A stretch of DNA of 37,212 bases from Gammaproteobacteria bacterium (GTDB lineage: Bacteria; Pseudomonadota; Gammaproteobacteria; SZUA-229). Position 1 is the stretch's first letter; each line of letters opens with the position of its first letter. Made by a program: the position numbers and the translations under genes. The DNA lies in NCBI GenBank assembly GCA_003228405.1, contig QIDK01000096.1:1-37212 (forward strand), read 5' to 3'. This document shows positions 18,226-28,065 of this stretch, piece by piece. Below the pieces are notes generated by a model. The model saw nothing but the letters and a program-made list of their open reading frames with translations. It was not told the DNA's origin and ran no database searches.

Positions 18226-19310
18226 GCAAAAATATAATGCGTCCTGTAATAATTATGGCAGGAGGAACAGGAGGACATGTATATCCTGCTCTGGCAGTTG
18301 CAGATGAATTAAAACAACAGGGTGTGCCGGTGGTATGGATGGGAACTAAAAAGGGCATAGAGGCTCGCCTGGTTCCTGAAGCCGGTATAGAAGTTGACTG
18401 GCTGGGCATGAGTGGGCTTCGTGGCAAGAATGTTTTTGTGTTACTACTCGCACCGTTAAAAATTTTGCTGGCCTGTTATCAGGCGTTGAGAATTTTAAAT
18501 AAACGTAAACCAGCAGTCGTATTAGGTATGGGAGGTTTTGCATCTGCACCTGGGGGGGTAATGGCCTGGGTAATGCATGTACCGTTATTAATTCATGAAC
18601 AAAATGCAATACCTGGCATGAGTAATCGCCTGCTATCAAAGCTGGCAAGTAAAGTGATGCAGGCGTTTCCTGAAAGTTTTAAAACAAAGGCAGAGTATGT
18701 AGGTAATCCTGTGCGACGAACGATAACCGAGTTACCCTCGCCACAACAAAGAAATAAACAACGCACGGGTGCATTGCGTATTTTTGTTTTTGGTGGAAGT
18801 TTAGGTGCTGCCCGGTTAAATGAAATAGTTCCTCAGGCTTGCGCAAACTTAATAAAGGATAAAGACCTGCTTATTAAACATCAGGCAGGTTCAGGTAATT
18901 TAAAGCAGACACAGTTAAATTATGCACAATTAAAAGTAAAGGCCGAGGTACTTGAGTATATTGATAACATGGAAGAAATGTATTCCTGGGCAGACCTGGT
19001 CATCTGTCGAGCAGGTGCTATGACAATTGCAGAACTAGCTGCTGCAGGGCTGGCTTCGATTTTAGTGCCTTACCCCTACGCAGTAGATGATCACCAGACA
19101 TTTAATGCAAAATATTTGAGTGAGAAAGGCGCAGCAATAATAATAAAGCAGGAAGAGTTAAATGTAGATTCACTGGTAGACGTTTTAAAAAATATGAATA
19201 GAGAAAAAACTCTGCAATTATCAACTAAAGCCAGACAATTAAGTATGCCTGAATCGACAAAACTGGTTAGCGAAGCCTGCATATTAGCGGGAGGATATGA
19301 TGTTAATTGA
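18222..19310 (+). CDS. murG: Lipid II synthase MurG
   Basis: MAGGTGGHVYPALAVA, GMGGFASAPGG, IHEQNAIPG, GGSLGAARLN, CRAGAMTIAELAAAG. Confidence 0.98.
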   Translation: MSKNIMRPVIIMAGGTGGHVYPALAVADELKQQGVPVVWMGTKKGIEARLVPEAGIEVDWLGMSGLRGKNVFVLLLAPLKILLACYQALRILNKRKPAVVLGMGGFASAPGGVMAWVMHVPLLIHEQNAIPGMSNRLLSKLASKVMQAFPESFKTKAEYVGNPVRRTITELPSPQQRNKQRTGALRIFVFGGSLGAARLNEIVPQACANLIKDKDLLIKHQAGSGNLKQTQLNYAQLKVKAEVLEYIDNMEEMYSWADLVICRAGAMTIAELAAAGLASILVPYPYAVDDHQTFNAKYLSEKGAAIIIKQEELNVDSLVDVLKNMNREKTLQLSTKARQLSMPESTKLVSEACILAGGYDVN

Positions 19311-20709
19311 AACTCATCCCATGCGCAAAATTCAGCGAGTGCATTTTGTTGGTATAGGCGGTGCCGGCATGTGCGGTATTGCCGAAGTGTTATTAAATCT
19401 TGGTTACAAAATTTCCGGCTCTGATATTAAGCAGAATACGGCTATAGAAAGATTACTTAAACAGGGGGCTACAGTATTTATTGGGCAAAAAGCCAGTCAT
19501 GTCAAAGATGCAGAAGTTGTTGTCGTATCAACTGCGATAGCAGAAGACAATGTAGAAGTTGTTGCTGCAAAAGAGCATCGCATACCGGTTATTCGACGTG
19601 CAGAAATGTTAGCTGAAATTATGCGCTTTAGACATGGCATTGCTATAGCAGGTACCCATGGAAAAACAACGACCACCAGTCTGACTGCCAGTGTATTAAT
19701 TGAAGCTGGGCTTGACCCTACCTATGTTATTGGTGGCAAACTAACTAGTGCGGCAACCAACGCAAAACTTGGTGAAGGTAAATATTTTGTGGCCGAAGCA
19801 GATGAAAGTGATGCTTCATTTTTAATATTACAGCCGATGATGGCGGTAGTAACAAATATTGATGCTGATCACCTGGAAACATATGATGGTGATTTCGAGC
19901 GTTACAAACATTCATTTATAGAATTTTTACATCATCTGCCTTTTTATGGTAAGGCAATCATCTGTCTTGATGACCAGGAAAATAAAAATATTATGGGTGA
20001 GATATCACGACCTGTGATTACCTATGGTATAGATTCTGATGCAGATGTGAAAGCTACAAACATTCGTTGCAATGGTATGCAGTGTCATTTTGAACTTAGT
20101 TTGCCTGGTATTGAATCAAAAACGGAAATAACTCTGAATATGCCAGGTAAGCATAATGTTTTAAATTCTCTTGCAGCAATCACGGTTGCCCATTGCCTGG
20201 GTGTTGATACCAGTGCAATGCAAAAAGCACTACAAACTTTTGATGGTATTGGTCGTCGTATGCAGCAGTATGGTGAAATTGAAACAGCAAAAGGGCATGT
20301 GTTGTTAGTCGACGATTATGGTCATCATCCAACTGAAATCAAAGCCACACTGGAAGCAGCTAAAAATGCATGGAGTGAGCGCAGAATTGTAGTTGTATTT
20401 CAACCACATCGTTATACCAGAACCCGGGATTTATTTGAAGATTTTAGTAAAGTGCTGTCAAAAGCAGATGCGTTAATTGTAACAGAAGTTTATGCAGCAG
20501 GTGAAAGCCATATTGCAGGCGCAGATGGGCGTGCATTATGTGCAGCAATTCGAGCCAGGGGACGTGTCAATCCTGTATTTATTGAAGATTTAAATGAAAT
20601 ATATTCATCTATTAAGGATGTAATTGAAGAAGGCGATGTGATACTAACTTTAGGGGCTGGAAGCATAGGCTCTATTGCTAAAAAATTACCTGAGGCACTG
20701 GTGAAATGA
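19297..20709 (+). CDS. murC: UDP-MurNAc-L-alanine ligase MurC
   Basis: VHFVGIGGAGMCGIAEVL, GTHGKTTTTSL, EADESDASFL, DDYGHHPTEI. Start may be an internal ATG. Confidence 0.98.
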   Translation: MMLIETHPMRKIQRVHFVGIGGAGMCGIAEVLLNLGYKISGSDIKQNTAIERLLKQGATVFIGQKASHVKDAEVVVVSTAIAEDNVEVVAAKEHRIPVIRRAEMLAEIMRFRHGIAIAGTHGKTTTTSLTASVLIEAGLDPTYVIGGKLTSAATNAKLGEGKYFVAEADESDASFLILQPMMAVVTNIDADHLETYDGDFERYKHSFIEFLHHLPFYGKAIICLDDQENKNIMGEISRPVITYGIDSDADVKATNIRCNGMQCHFELSLPGIESKTEITLNMPGKHNVLNSLAAITVAHCLGVDTSAMQKALQTFDGIGRRMQQYGEIETAKGHVLLVDDYGHHPTEIKATLEAAKNAWSERRIVVVFQPHRYTRTRDLFEDFSKVLSKADALIVTEVYAAGESHIAGADGRALCAAIRARGRVNPVFIEDLNEIYSSIKDVIEEGDVILTLGAGSIGSIAKKLPEALVK

Positions 20710-21611
20710 TGGCAGTTTCCAGTTTACGCATTTGCAAAGGTAAGCAGTTATTTGATGAGCCATTGTCAAAGCATACAAGCTGGCGTGTGGGTGGGCCAGC
20801 AGACCGGTTTTATACGCCGACTGATATAGAAGATCTGGCATTGTTTCTTAGTGATCTGCCGCTTGATGAAAATATTATTTTTTTAGGCCTGGGAAGTAAT
20901 CTTCTGGTTAGAGATAAAGGTTTTCGCGGTACGGTTATTTCACTAAAAGGTAGTTTATCTCAGCTTGAGTTAATTGAAGATAACAGTTTAACAGTGGGTG
21001 CGGGTGCAAGTTGTGCAAAACTGGCAAGATTTTGTCAGCGTAATAATTTAACAGGAGGAGAATTTTTTGCAGGTATCCCTGGGTTACTGGGGGGTGCACT
21101 GGCGATGAATGCAGGAGCCTTTGGTGGTGAAACCTGGCCTCTGGTTAAATTTGTTTATACGATAAACAGGCAGGGAAAAACGTTTAAACGTACTGCTGAA
21201 GATTATGAAATTGCTTACCGTAGCGTTACAGGTCATTCTGATGAGTGGTTTGTTAGTGCGGATTTTCAGTTTGAGTCGGGTGATGGTGAGCAGGCTGCAT
21301 TGAGAGTAAAAGCCTTATTGGATAAACGATCGCAAACGCAGCCTACCGGCTTACTCAGTTGTGGCTCGGTTTTTAAAAACCCGCACAATGATTATGCGGC
21401 ACGCTTAATTGAAGCTAGTAACTTAAAGGGCTATTCAATCGGTAATGCGGAGGTATCTGCTAAGCACGCTAATTTTATTATCAATACAGGTAAAGCTAAA
21501 GCCAGTGACATAGAAAGTTTAATTAATTATATACAGAAAAAAGTAAAACAGGAACAGGGAATAGACCTGTGCACAGAAGTAAAAATTATCGGGGAAATAG
21601 ATAATGACTAA
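20706..21611 (+). CDS. murB: UDP-N-acetylenolpyruvoylglucosamine reductase MurB
   Basis: HTSWRVGGPADRFYTP, LGLGSNLLVRD, GIPGLLGGALAMNAGAFGGE, CGSVFKNP. Confidence 0.98.
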   Translation: MMAVSSLRICKGKQLFDEPLSKHTSWRVGGPADRFYTPTDIEDLALFLSDLPLDENIIFLGLGSNLLVRDKGFRGTVISLKGSLSQLELIEDNSLTVGAGASCAKLARFCQRNNLTGGEFFAGIPGLLGGALAMNAGAFGGETWPLVKFVYTINRQGKTFKRTAEDYEIAYRSVTGHSDEWFVSADFQFESGDGEQAALRVKALLDKRSQTQPTGLLSCGSVFKNPHNDYAARLIEASNLKGYSIGNAEVSAKHANFIINTGKAKASDIESLINYIQKKVKQEQGIDLCTEVKIIGEIDND

Positions 21612-22518
21612 CTTCACAAATGTGGCTGTTTTTATGGGAGGCTGGTCAGCAGAACGAGAAGTGTCTATGAACAGCGGTAAGGCAGTATTCGATGCCCTGT
21701 GCAGACAGGGTATTAATGCAACAGCAATTGATGTGGATCGTAATATCTGCAGACTGTTACAACAGGAAAGTTATAGCCATGTATTCAATATGCTGCATGG
21801 ACGAGGTGGTGAAGACGGCGTAATTCAGGGCTTATTAGATGTGCTTGAAATTCCCTATACCGGCTCAGGTGTTTTAGGTTCTGCTCTGGCAATGGACAAA
21901 TTGCGATGCAAGCAGCTGTGGCAGGGTATCGATTTGCCGACACCGGATTTTTATGAGCTACAGAATGAAGATGACTGTTACAAAGCGCTTAAACAACTAG
22001 GTTTGCCATTAATGATTAAGCCGGTATTAGAAGGCTCCAGTATTGGTATTAGTAAAGTTAAAACAGATAGTGAAATGCTACCTGCCTGGAAAGCGGCTCG
22101 GCAATGTGGTGGCGCAATAATAGCTGAAAAGTTTGTACAGGGTGAGGAATACACTGCAAGCATAATAGATGACCAGGTGCTGCCAATGATTCGACTTGAA
22201 ACCCCTCATGATTTTTATGATTACCAGGCTAAATATATTTCAAATGACACCCAGTATATTTACCCCTGCGGTCTGGCTGAATCATTTGAGGTAGAGCTTG
22301 CAGAGATCATGTTGAAATCATTCCGAGCAATAATGGCTGAAGGCTGGGGGCGAGTTGATTTTATGCTGGATAAAGAGCAGCAACCCTGGTTAATTGAAGT
22401 GAATACTGTGCCAGGTATGACTGATCATAGTCTTGTACCCATGGCGGCTAAGCATGCAGGCATGTCATTTGAGGAGCTGGTATTAAGGATTTTACAGGGA
22501 GCATCTTTTAATGGTTAA
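21604..22518 (+). CDS. ddl: D-alanine-D-alanine ligase
   Basis: MGGWSAEREVSMNSG, HGRGGEDG, YTGSGVLGSALAMDK, IEVNTVPGMTDHSLVP. Confidence 0.98.
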   Translation: MTNFTNVAVFMGGWSAEREVSMNSGKAVFDALCRQGINATAIDVDRNICRLLQQESYSHVFNMLHGRGGEDGVIQGLLDVLEIPYTGSGVLGSALAMDKLRCKQLWQGIDLPTPDFYELQNEDDCYKALKQLGLPLMIKPVLEGSSIGISKVKTDSEMLPAWKAARQCGGAIIAEKFVQGEEYTASIIDDQVLPMIRLETPHDFYDYQAKYISNDTQYIYPCGLAESFEVELAEIMLKSFRAIMAEGWGRVDFMLDKEQQPWLIEVNTVPGMTDHSLVPMAAKHAGMSFEELVLRILQGASFNG

Positions 22519-23299
22519 TAAATCTTATGTGAGAAAAGGGCAGGCTGTCAGAGGTAAGAAAATAAAAAAACGAAAAATAGAAAAATTTTTTAATCGAGCA
22601 ACTGATATTTTTACATATATCTGGAAACCAAAATTAATATCAGTTGTTTTTGTGTTGGCCATATTGCTGGTTACATATAACAAAATTAATTTAAATGAAG
22701 CACTGCCAATACAGTCTGTAAAAATTGAAGGTGAGTTTGAGTTTTTAGAAAAAGAACAACTACGTGAACAGGCAATCCCTGTAGTTAAAGGTGGTTTTTT
22801 TAATGTGAATTTACCCTCAGTAAGAAATGCACTGACCGGCTTACCATGGGTAGAAGATATTTCTATCAGAAGACAATGGCCAGACCAGTTGTTAATTCGT
22901 GTAATTGAAAAAACACCAGTAGTTTACTGGGGAGAAAAGGGTGTCTTAAGTTCCAGAGGAGAACTATTTATGCCTGGAAAAAAATTGACAATAAAGCTGC
23001 CCCATTTATCCGGGCCACAGGGTCAACATAAGATAATGTTAAAGGAATTGGCAAGAATGCAGGCCTGGCTACTCGAAACGGGATTGCGTATACAGAATAT
23101 GCAATTAAATGAAAGACGATCATGGACATTAACAATGCTTTCCGGGATGGAATTAAGGCTGGGGCGTGAACAGGTGCATGAAAGATTGAACCGTTTTGTT
23201 TCTGTTTATAAAGACGCATTGCAAATAGAAAAACGTGAAATTAAACATATTGATATGCGATACACCAATGGCTTTGCAGTAGCCTGGAAAGAGGCATAA
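22511..23299 (+). CDS. ftsQ: Cell division protein FtsQ
   Basis: Basic N-terminus, single TM, POTRA-like domain (VKIEGEFEFLEKEQLREQ), LPWVEDISIRRQWPDQLLIRVIEKTPVVYW; between ddl and ftsA. Confidence 0.95.
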   Translation: MVNKSYVRKGQAVRGKKIKKRKIEKFFNRATDIFTYIWKPKLISVVFVLAILLVTYNKINLNEALPIQSVKIEGEFEFLEKEQLREQAIPVVKGGFFNVNLPSVRNALTGLPWVEDISIRRQWPDQLLIRVIEKTPVVYWGEKGVLSSRGELFMPGKKLTIKLPHLSGPQGQHKIMLKELARMQAWLLETGLRIQNMQLNERRSWTLTMLSGMELRLGREQVHERLNRFVSVYKDALQIEKREIKHIDMRYTNGFAVAWKEA

Positions 23300-23304
23300 A
23301 AGAA

Positions 23305-24540
23305 ATGAATAAAAAGACAGATAAAAATCTGATTGTAGGGCTCGATATAGGTACTTCAAAAGTAGTTGCTATTGTCGGTGAAATAACAGCTGAAGGTGTG
23401 ATAGAAATTATTGGTCTGGGTTCGCACCCGTCGCGAGGCTTAAAAAAAGGAGTGGTGATTAATATTGAATCTACAGTGCAATCTATTCAGCGAGCCATAG
23501 AAGAAGCTGAGCTTATGGCGGGTTGCCAGATCAATTCAGTATATGCGGGCATAGCGGGTAGCCATATTAAAAGTATTAATTCTCATGGCATTGTTGCAAT
23601 CAAAGATCGCGAAGTGAGTGAAATGGATTTAGATCGGGTGATTGATGCTGCACGTGCCGTGGCTATACCGGCAGACCAGCGCATACTGCATATTCTACCC
23701 CAGGAATTTATTATAGATAATCAGGAAGGTATTCGTGAACCGATTGGTATGTCCGGAGTCAGGCTGGAAGCTAAAGTACATATGGTTACAGGTGCGGTAG
23801 GGGCTGCACAAAATATTATTAAATGTGTTCGCCGTTGTGGTCTGGAAGTAGATGATATTATTTTAGAGCAGCTGGCTTCCAGTTATTCAGTATTAACAGA
23901 GGATGAAAAAGAACTTGGTGTGTGTCTAGTTGATATTGGTGGTGGCACTACAGATATTGCGGTGTTCTCTGAAGGTGCGATTAAACATACTGCAGTTATC
24001 CCGATTGCAGGTGATCAGGTAACAAATGATATTGCGGTTGCTCTACGCACGCCAACGCAACACGCAGATGAAATAAAAATTAAATATGCATGTGCATTAC
24101 GCCAGCTGGCAAATGCAGATGAAACTATAGAGGTGCCCAGTGTTGGTGACAGACCACCACGTAAATTATCGCGTCAGACATTAGCTGAAGTTGTAGAGCC
24201 ACGTTACGATGAATTACTGAGTCTGGTGCAGGCAGAATTAAGAAAAAGTGGTTTTGAAGATATTATTGCCGCCGGCGTAGTGTTAACCGGGGGCAGCTCT
24301 AAAATGGATGGTGTAGTGGATCTTGCAGAAGAAATTTTTCACATGCCGGTGCGACTTGGTTCACCACAATACGTGAGCGGTTTATCCGATGTGGTTTCAA
24401 ATCCAATACACGCGACTGGCGTAGGACTGCTGTTATTTGGTGAACAGCATCAAAATGGCGGTGCTCAATATTTCTCAACAGATGGGGGCATGAAAGGCGT
24501 ATGGGAACGAATGAAAAACTGGTTCCAGGGAAACTTCTAA
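23305..24540 (+). CDS. ftsA: Cell division protein FtsA
   Basis: IVGLDIGTSKVVAIVGE, DIGGGTTDIAVF, VVLTGGSSKMDGV; C-terminal amphipathic tail (VWERMKNWFQGNF). Confidence 0.98.
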   Translation: MNKKTDKNLIVGLDIGTSKVVAIVGEITAEGVIEIIGLGSHPSRGLKKGVVINIESTVQSIQRAIEEAELMAGCQINSVYAGIAGSHIKSINSHGIVAIKDREVSEMDLDRVIDAARAVAIPADQRILHILPQEFIIDNQEGIREPIGMSGVRLEAKVHMVTGAVGAAQNIIKCVRRCGLEVDDIILEQLASSYSVLTEDEKELGVCLVDIGGGTTDIAVFSEGAIKHTAVIPIAGDQVTNDIAVALRTPTQHADEIKIKYACALRQLANADETIEVPSVGDRPPRKLSRQTLAEVVEPRYDELLSLVQAELRKSGFEDIIAAGVVLTGGSSKMDGVVDLAEEIFHMPVRLGSPQYVSGLSDVVSNPIHATGVGLLLFGEQHQNGGAQYFSTDGGMKGVWERMKNWFQGNF

Positions 24541-24648
24541 TGACTCAAAAATATTCTCTGGAAAAATATACAGCAAAACAATTTTTTAAAATTAATATAC
24601 GGGCAAAAAATATTTGTCTGAATAAAAATATAAGTGAGGAGATTACAC

Positions 24649-25785
24649 ATGTTTGAATTGATGGATTCAGTAGCACAAGATGCTGTCATAAAAGTCGTGG
24701 GGGTAGGCGGCGGTGGCGGTAATGCAGTTAAACATATGGTATCAACGGGTATTGAAGGTGTGGATTTTATCTGCGCTAATACGGATGCCCAGGCACTGAC
24801 TAAAATTAGCGGTGCAACTTCATTGCAAATCGGCAGTAATATCACTAAAGGTCTGGGTGCTGGAGCTAACCCTGATATTGGTCGCCAGGCAGCGCTAGAA
24901 GATCGAGAACGTATCCAGGAAATTATTATGGGTGCGGATATGATTTTTGTTACTGCTGGCATGGGTGGAGGCACCGGCACAGGCGCTGCCCCTGTGGTGG
25001 CACAAATTGCACGTGATATGGGTATACTTTGTGTTGGTGTAGTGACCAAACCCTTTGTATTTGAAGGTGCTAACCGCATGAAAATAGCACAGCAGGGTAT
25101 TCTGGAATTAACCCAGCATGTGGACTCGTTAATCACGATACCCAATGACAAGCTACTCAGTGTTTATGGCCGTGAGTTTGACTTAATGAATGCCTTTAAC
25201 GGTGCCAATGATGTATTACATAATGCCGTACAGGGTATTACCGAACTGATTACCCATCCCGGTGTTATTAATGTGGATTTCGCAGATGTGCGCACCGTTA
25301 TGTCACAAAATGGCATGGGCATGATGGGCTCTGGTCTTGCATCGGGTGAAAACCGTGCCAGCCTTGCGGCAGAAGCGGCGGTTGCCAGTCCACTGCTAGA
25401 AGACGTTAATATTTCAGGGGCACGGGGTATTCTTGTAAATGTCACCGGAACCAACTTAACTCTGGGTGAGTTTGAAGATATAGGTGCGATAATTAGCTCA
25501 TTTGCATCCGAAGAAGCGGTGGTTGTCATGGGCACAGCAATTGACCCTGAACTTGAACAGGAATTAAGAGTCACAGTGGTAGCAACCGGGCTGGGACAGC
25601 CTATGCAAAATATAGGCAAGGACTCAATAAAAGTTGTAAAGCGCACAACCACCGGTGAAGTTGATTATGGCGACTATGATAAGCCTACAATACAGCGCAA
25701 TAAGGCAACGGGAAATAGCTTAAGCGGGTCACTGGATGAAGATATGCTGGATATTCCTGCTTTTTTACGCCGTCAGGCAGATTAA
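24649..25785 (+). CDS. ftsZ: Cell division protein FtsZ
   Basis: GVGGGGGNAVKHM, GMGGGTGTGAAP tubulin signature, C-terminal DIPAFLRRQ. Start set at ATG 24649 behind GAGGAG. Confidence 0.99.
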   Translation: MFELMDSVAQDAVIKVVGVGGGGGNAVKHMVSTGIEGVDFICANTDAQALTKISGATSLQIGSNITKGLGAGANPDIGRQAALEDRERIQEIIMGADMIFVTAGMGGGTGTGAAPVVAQIARDMGILCVGVVTKPFVFEGANRMKIAQQGILELTQHVDSLITIPNDKLLSVYGREFDLMNAFNGANDVLHNAVQGITELITHPGVINVDFADVRTVMSQNGMGMMGSGLASGENRASLAAEAAVASPLLEDVNISGARGILVNVTGTNLTLGEFEDIGAIISSFASEEAVVVMGTAIDPELEQELRVTVVATGLGQPMQNIGKDSIKVVKRTTTGEVDYGDYDKPTIQRNKATGNSLSGSLDEDMLDIPAFLRRQAD

Positions 25786-25814
25786 GCCCGGTTATTGCAG
25801 GCTGTGCAGGCGTG

Positions 25815-25837
25815 ATATTACGACGCTAACGTAATAT
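25815..25837. other. Perfect inverted repeat 30 bp after the ftsZ stop
   Basis: ATATTACG-ACGCTAA-CGTAATAT. Confidence 0.5.
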
Positions 25838-26002
25838 ATAAATTATGTGCGCAAGATTCATGTTTTATTGAAAATATTGCCTATAATAATCCGCTAACAG
25901 CTTATTCTGTTCAAATTGGCGCAAAAGCATGTATAATCGTACAAATTTGTCTCTGTAGAGGCAATTTCGCCAGAATAACGGCCATTATTTAGGAATTTTG
26001 AT

Positions 26003-26914
26003 TTGATTCGTCAACGCACCATCAAAAATGTAATCCGCGCAACCGGTGTTGGTTTGCATACGGGTAATAAAGTCTATCTAACATTACGTCCTGCTGCACC
26101 TAATACAGGTATAGTTTTCAGGCGTGTAGATCTTGATCAGCCTGTAGATATTCATGCAAAAGCAGAAAATGTCTGTGATACCAAGCTATCAACCACTATT
26201 GGTGAGAATGGCATAAAGGTATCCACCGTTGAACATTTACTTTCTGCAATGGCAGGTTTAGGTATAGATAATGCGTATGTAGATGTTAGTGCAGATGAAG
26301 TACCTATTATGGATGGTAGCTCAGGCCCGTTTGTATTTTTACTGCAATCCGCCGGTATAGTAGAGCAGGAAGCAGCGAAGCGCTTTATACGAATCAAGAA
26401 AACGATTTTAGTAGAAGAAGAAGACAAATGGGCGAAGTTCGAACCATTTGAAGGCTTTAAAGTGGGTTTTACCATTAACTTTAATCACCCTGTGTTTAAT
26501 GGGGCACCCCAGCAGGCCGAAATTAATTTCTCATCAACTTCATTTGTAAAAGAAGTTAGCCGTGCCCGCACATTCGGGTTTATGAGTGATTTTGAAAAAC
26601 TACGTGAAAATAACCTGGCATTAGGTGCGAGTCTCGACAATGCCATAGGTGTTGATGATTTCCGTGTGCTTAATGAAGATGGCCTGCGCTATCAGGATGA
26701 ATTTGTAAAACACAAAATCCTCGATGCAATTGGAGATCTTTACCTTCTGGGGCACAGCCTGATTGGTGCTTATTCAGGTTATCGTTCGGGTCATGCACTA
26801 AACAATACCCTGTTGAAGACACTTATAAATAACCCGGAAGCCTGGGAAGAAGTGACTTTTGAAGATGAAGCTGCAGTTTCACCTATATCCTATTCCCAGC
26901 CAGTACACGCCTGA
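26003..26914 (+). CDS. lpxC: UDP-3-O-acyl-GlcNAc deacetylase LpxC, apparent TTG start
   Basis: [71 protein letters not shown] at 26003 preceded by AGGA. Confidence 0.98.
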   Translation: MIRQRTIKNVIRATGVGLHTGNKVYLTLRPAAPNTGIVFRRVDLDQPVDIHAKAENVCDTKLSTTIGENGIKVSTVEHLLSAMAGLGIDNAYVDVSADEVPIMDGSSGPFVFLLQSAGIVEQEAAKRFIRIKKTILVEEEDKWAKFEPFEGFKVGFTINFNHPVFNGAPQQAEINFSSTSFVKEVSRARTFGFMSDFEKLRENNLALGASLDNAIGVDDFRVLNEDGLRYQDEFVKHKILDAIGDLYLLGHSLIGAYSGYRSGHALNNTLLKTLINNPEAWEEVTFEDEAAVSPISYSQPVHA

Positions 26915-27012
26915 ATAACAGCCCGGCTTGTCCCGTTAATCCCGTCCTTCATGCCTCAATGGTAGTAAGTTAAGCTCTATACTATTGAAAACATTAAAGT
27001 TTTCATTGTAGT

Positions 27013-27143
27013 GGCTCCCCTCTTTTCCAAAGAGGGGTTGGGGGAGATTTGAAGATATTCAGGTTAATACGCTGTATTTATAGAGCCAAAAAAACTGAAC
27101 ACTTTTAAATCCCCCTCATTCCCCCTTTTTTAAAGGGGGATGC
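27013..27143. repeat. Inverted-repeat element of the 'CCCCCTTTTT...AAAGGGGG' type
   Basis: Left arm GGCTCCCCTCTTTTCCAAAGAGGGGTTGGGGGAGATTT and right arm AAATCCCCCTCATTCCCCCTTTTTTAAAGGGGGATG are inverted relatives, each with its own perfect hairpin. Confidence 0.8.
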
Positions 27144-27210
27144 TCACAAGTTCTAGCAGAAAATATTTAGTAATATCATGCAATTACAGCTTAACTTACT
27201 GGCATTGCCT

Positions 27211-27303
27211 CTTGCCTGTGTTAGAAAATGGGCATTTACACCAGTAAATTTACATTTTCTGCCTTGCCCTGAGGGCGTAGCGGGGCAAGCTGAGTCATAG
27301 CCT
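27211..27303. repeat. Palindromic intergenic element, diverged copy B
   Basis: AAAATGGGCATTTACACCAGTAAATTTACATTTTCTGCCTTGCCCTGAGGGCGTAGCGGGGCAAGCTGAGTCATAGC aligns with copy A right half (7675-7750). Confidence 0.75.
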
Positions 27304-27405
27304 GCATTTTGTTAAATCTGTTAGATCTGGCATGAATAAAACATAAGATTGAACCGCACAGAAAAGCTACTTTTATGTGTTTGCGCGTAGCGCAGGCCAT
27401 AAAAA

Positions 27406-27434
27406 CTCTGCGCATCTCCGCGTCCTCTGCGGTG
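27406..27434. repeat. CTCTGCGCATCTCCGCGTCCTCTGCGGTG low-complexity repeat unit
   Basis: Internally reiterated CTCTGCG/TCTCCGCG/CTCTGCGG. Resembles the intergenic CTCTGCG-type repeats seen in many bacterial genomes (from memory). Confidence 0.6.
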
Positions 27435-27480
27435 GAAAGCTTTTGACTCTGGATTTCCACTACGCACTAAACCCTGACAA

Positions 27481-27939
27481 TCAGTCATTCTCTGCAGACG
27501 TTCTGGTTTTTTGTGATAAATGTAAAAGTGCGGCCTGTAGATCAGGATCAGATATACAGTTTGCGGTTTGAGCGATAAGCTCGGCGTTTTGCTGGCTAAG
27601 GTGGCGAAATACTGCAGGCTTCTCTTTAACGATTCTTTTCTCAGGCGTTAGTCGCAGCTTCACCCGATTTAATTTTATACCCGTGTGCTGGTGTAATGCT
27701 TCCAGAATGGTCTGGCTATACAGTCTTAGCCGGGTTTGCCAGACCGGGGAGTCGGTTAAAATAATAAGCTGATTATCCCTGATGCCGGCAATTTCAAAAT
27801 GCGCATGGCAATCCACGGGCAGCGATACCTTTACCGCATGAGTCAGGTGCTTTAATTCAAGTGCCTTTTTCATGAGCTTAAGGCTTAATTTATCAGAAAT
27901 TTTATCCATCAATAGATCTTTTATCGGTAAATTTGCCAA
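27481..27939 (-). CDS. dciA: DUF721 / DciA-family protein (probable replicative helicase loader)
   Basis: Small basic protein with DUF721-type core (IAGIRDNQLIILTDSPVWQTRLRLYSQTILEALHQHTG); located between lpxC and the M23/secA genes. Confidence 0.8.
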   Translation of the reverse strand: MANLPIKDLLMDKISDKLSLKLMKKALELKHLTHAVKVSLPVDCHAHFEIAGIRDNQLIILTDSPVWQTRLRLYSQTILEALHQHTGIKLNRVKLRLTPEKRIVKEKPAVFRHLSQQNAELIAQTANCISDPDLQAALLHLSQKTRTSAEND

Positions 27940-28065
27940 AAAACTTGTGATTAATGTATATTATGTCAAAATTATGCGTTAGATATGCAATATTTTATAT
28001 ATTTTTTCCTATATTCTAGTTTATGATCTATTCTTAGGTTATTAATTACACTAAAGTTTTCCTGT

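Noticed and set aside
24537-25652. Long minus-strand ORFs (204 aa and 162 aa) antisense to ftsZ
   Set aside because: They lie opposite a highly conserved gene, have low-complexity P/S/T-rich translations and no recognisable domain; shadow ORFs of ftsZ codon usage.
27377-27571. 64-aa plus-strand ORF over the CTCTGCG repeat and the dciA 3' end
   Set aside because: Repeat-derived and antisense to dciA; no support as a gene.
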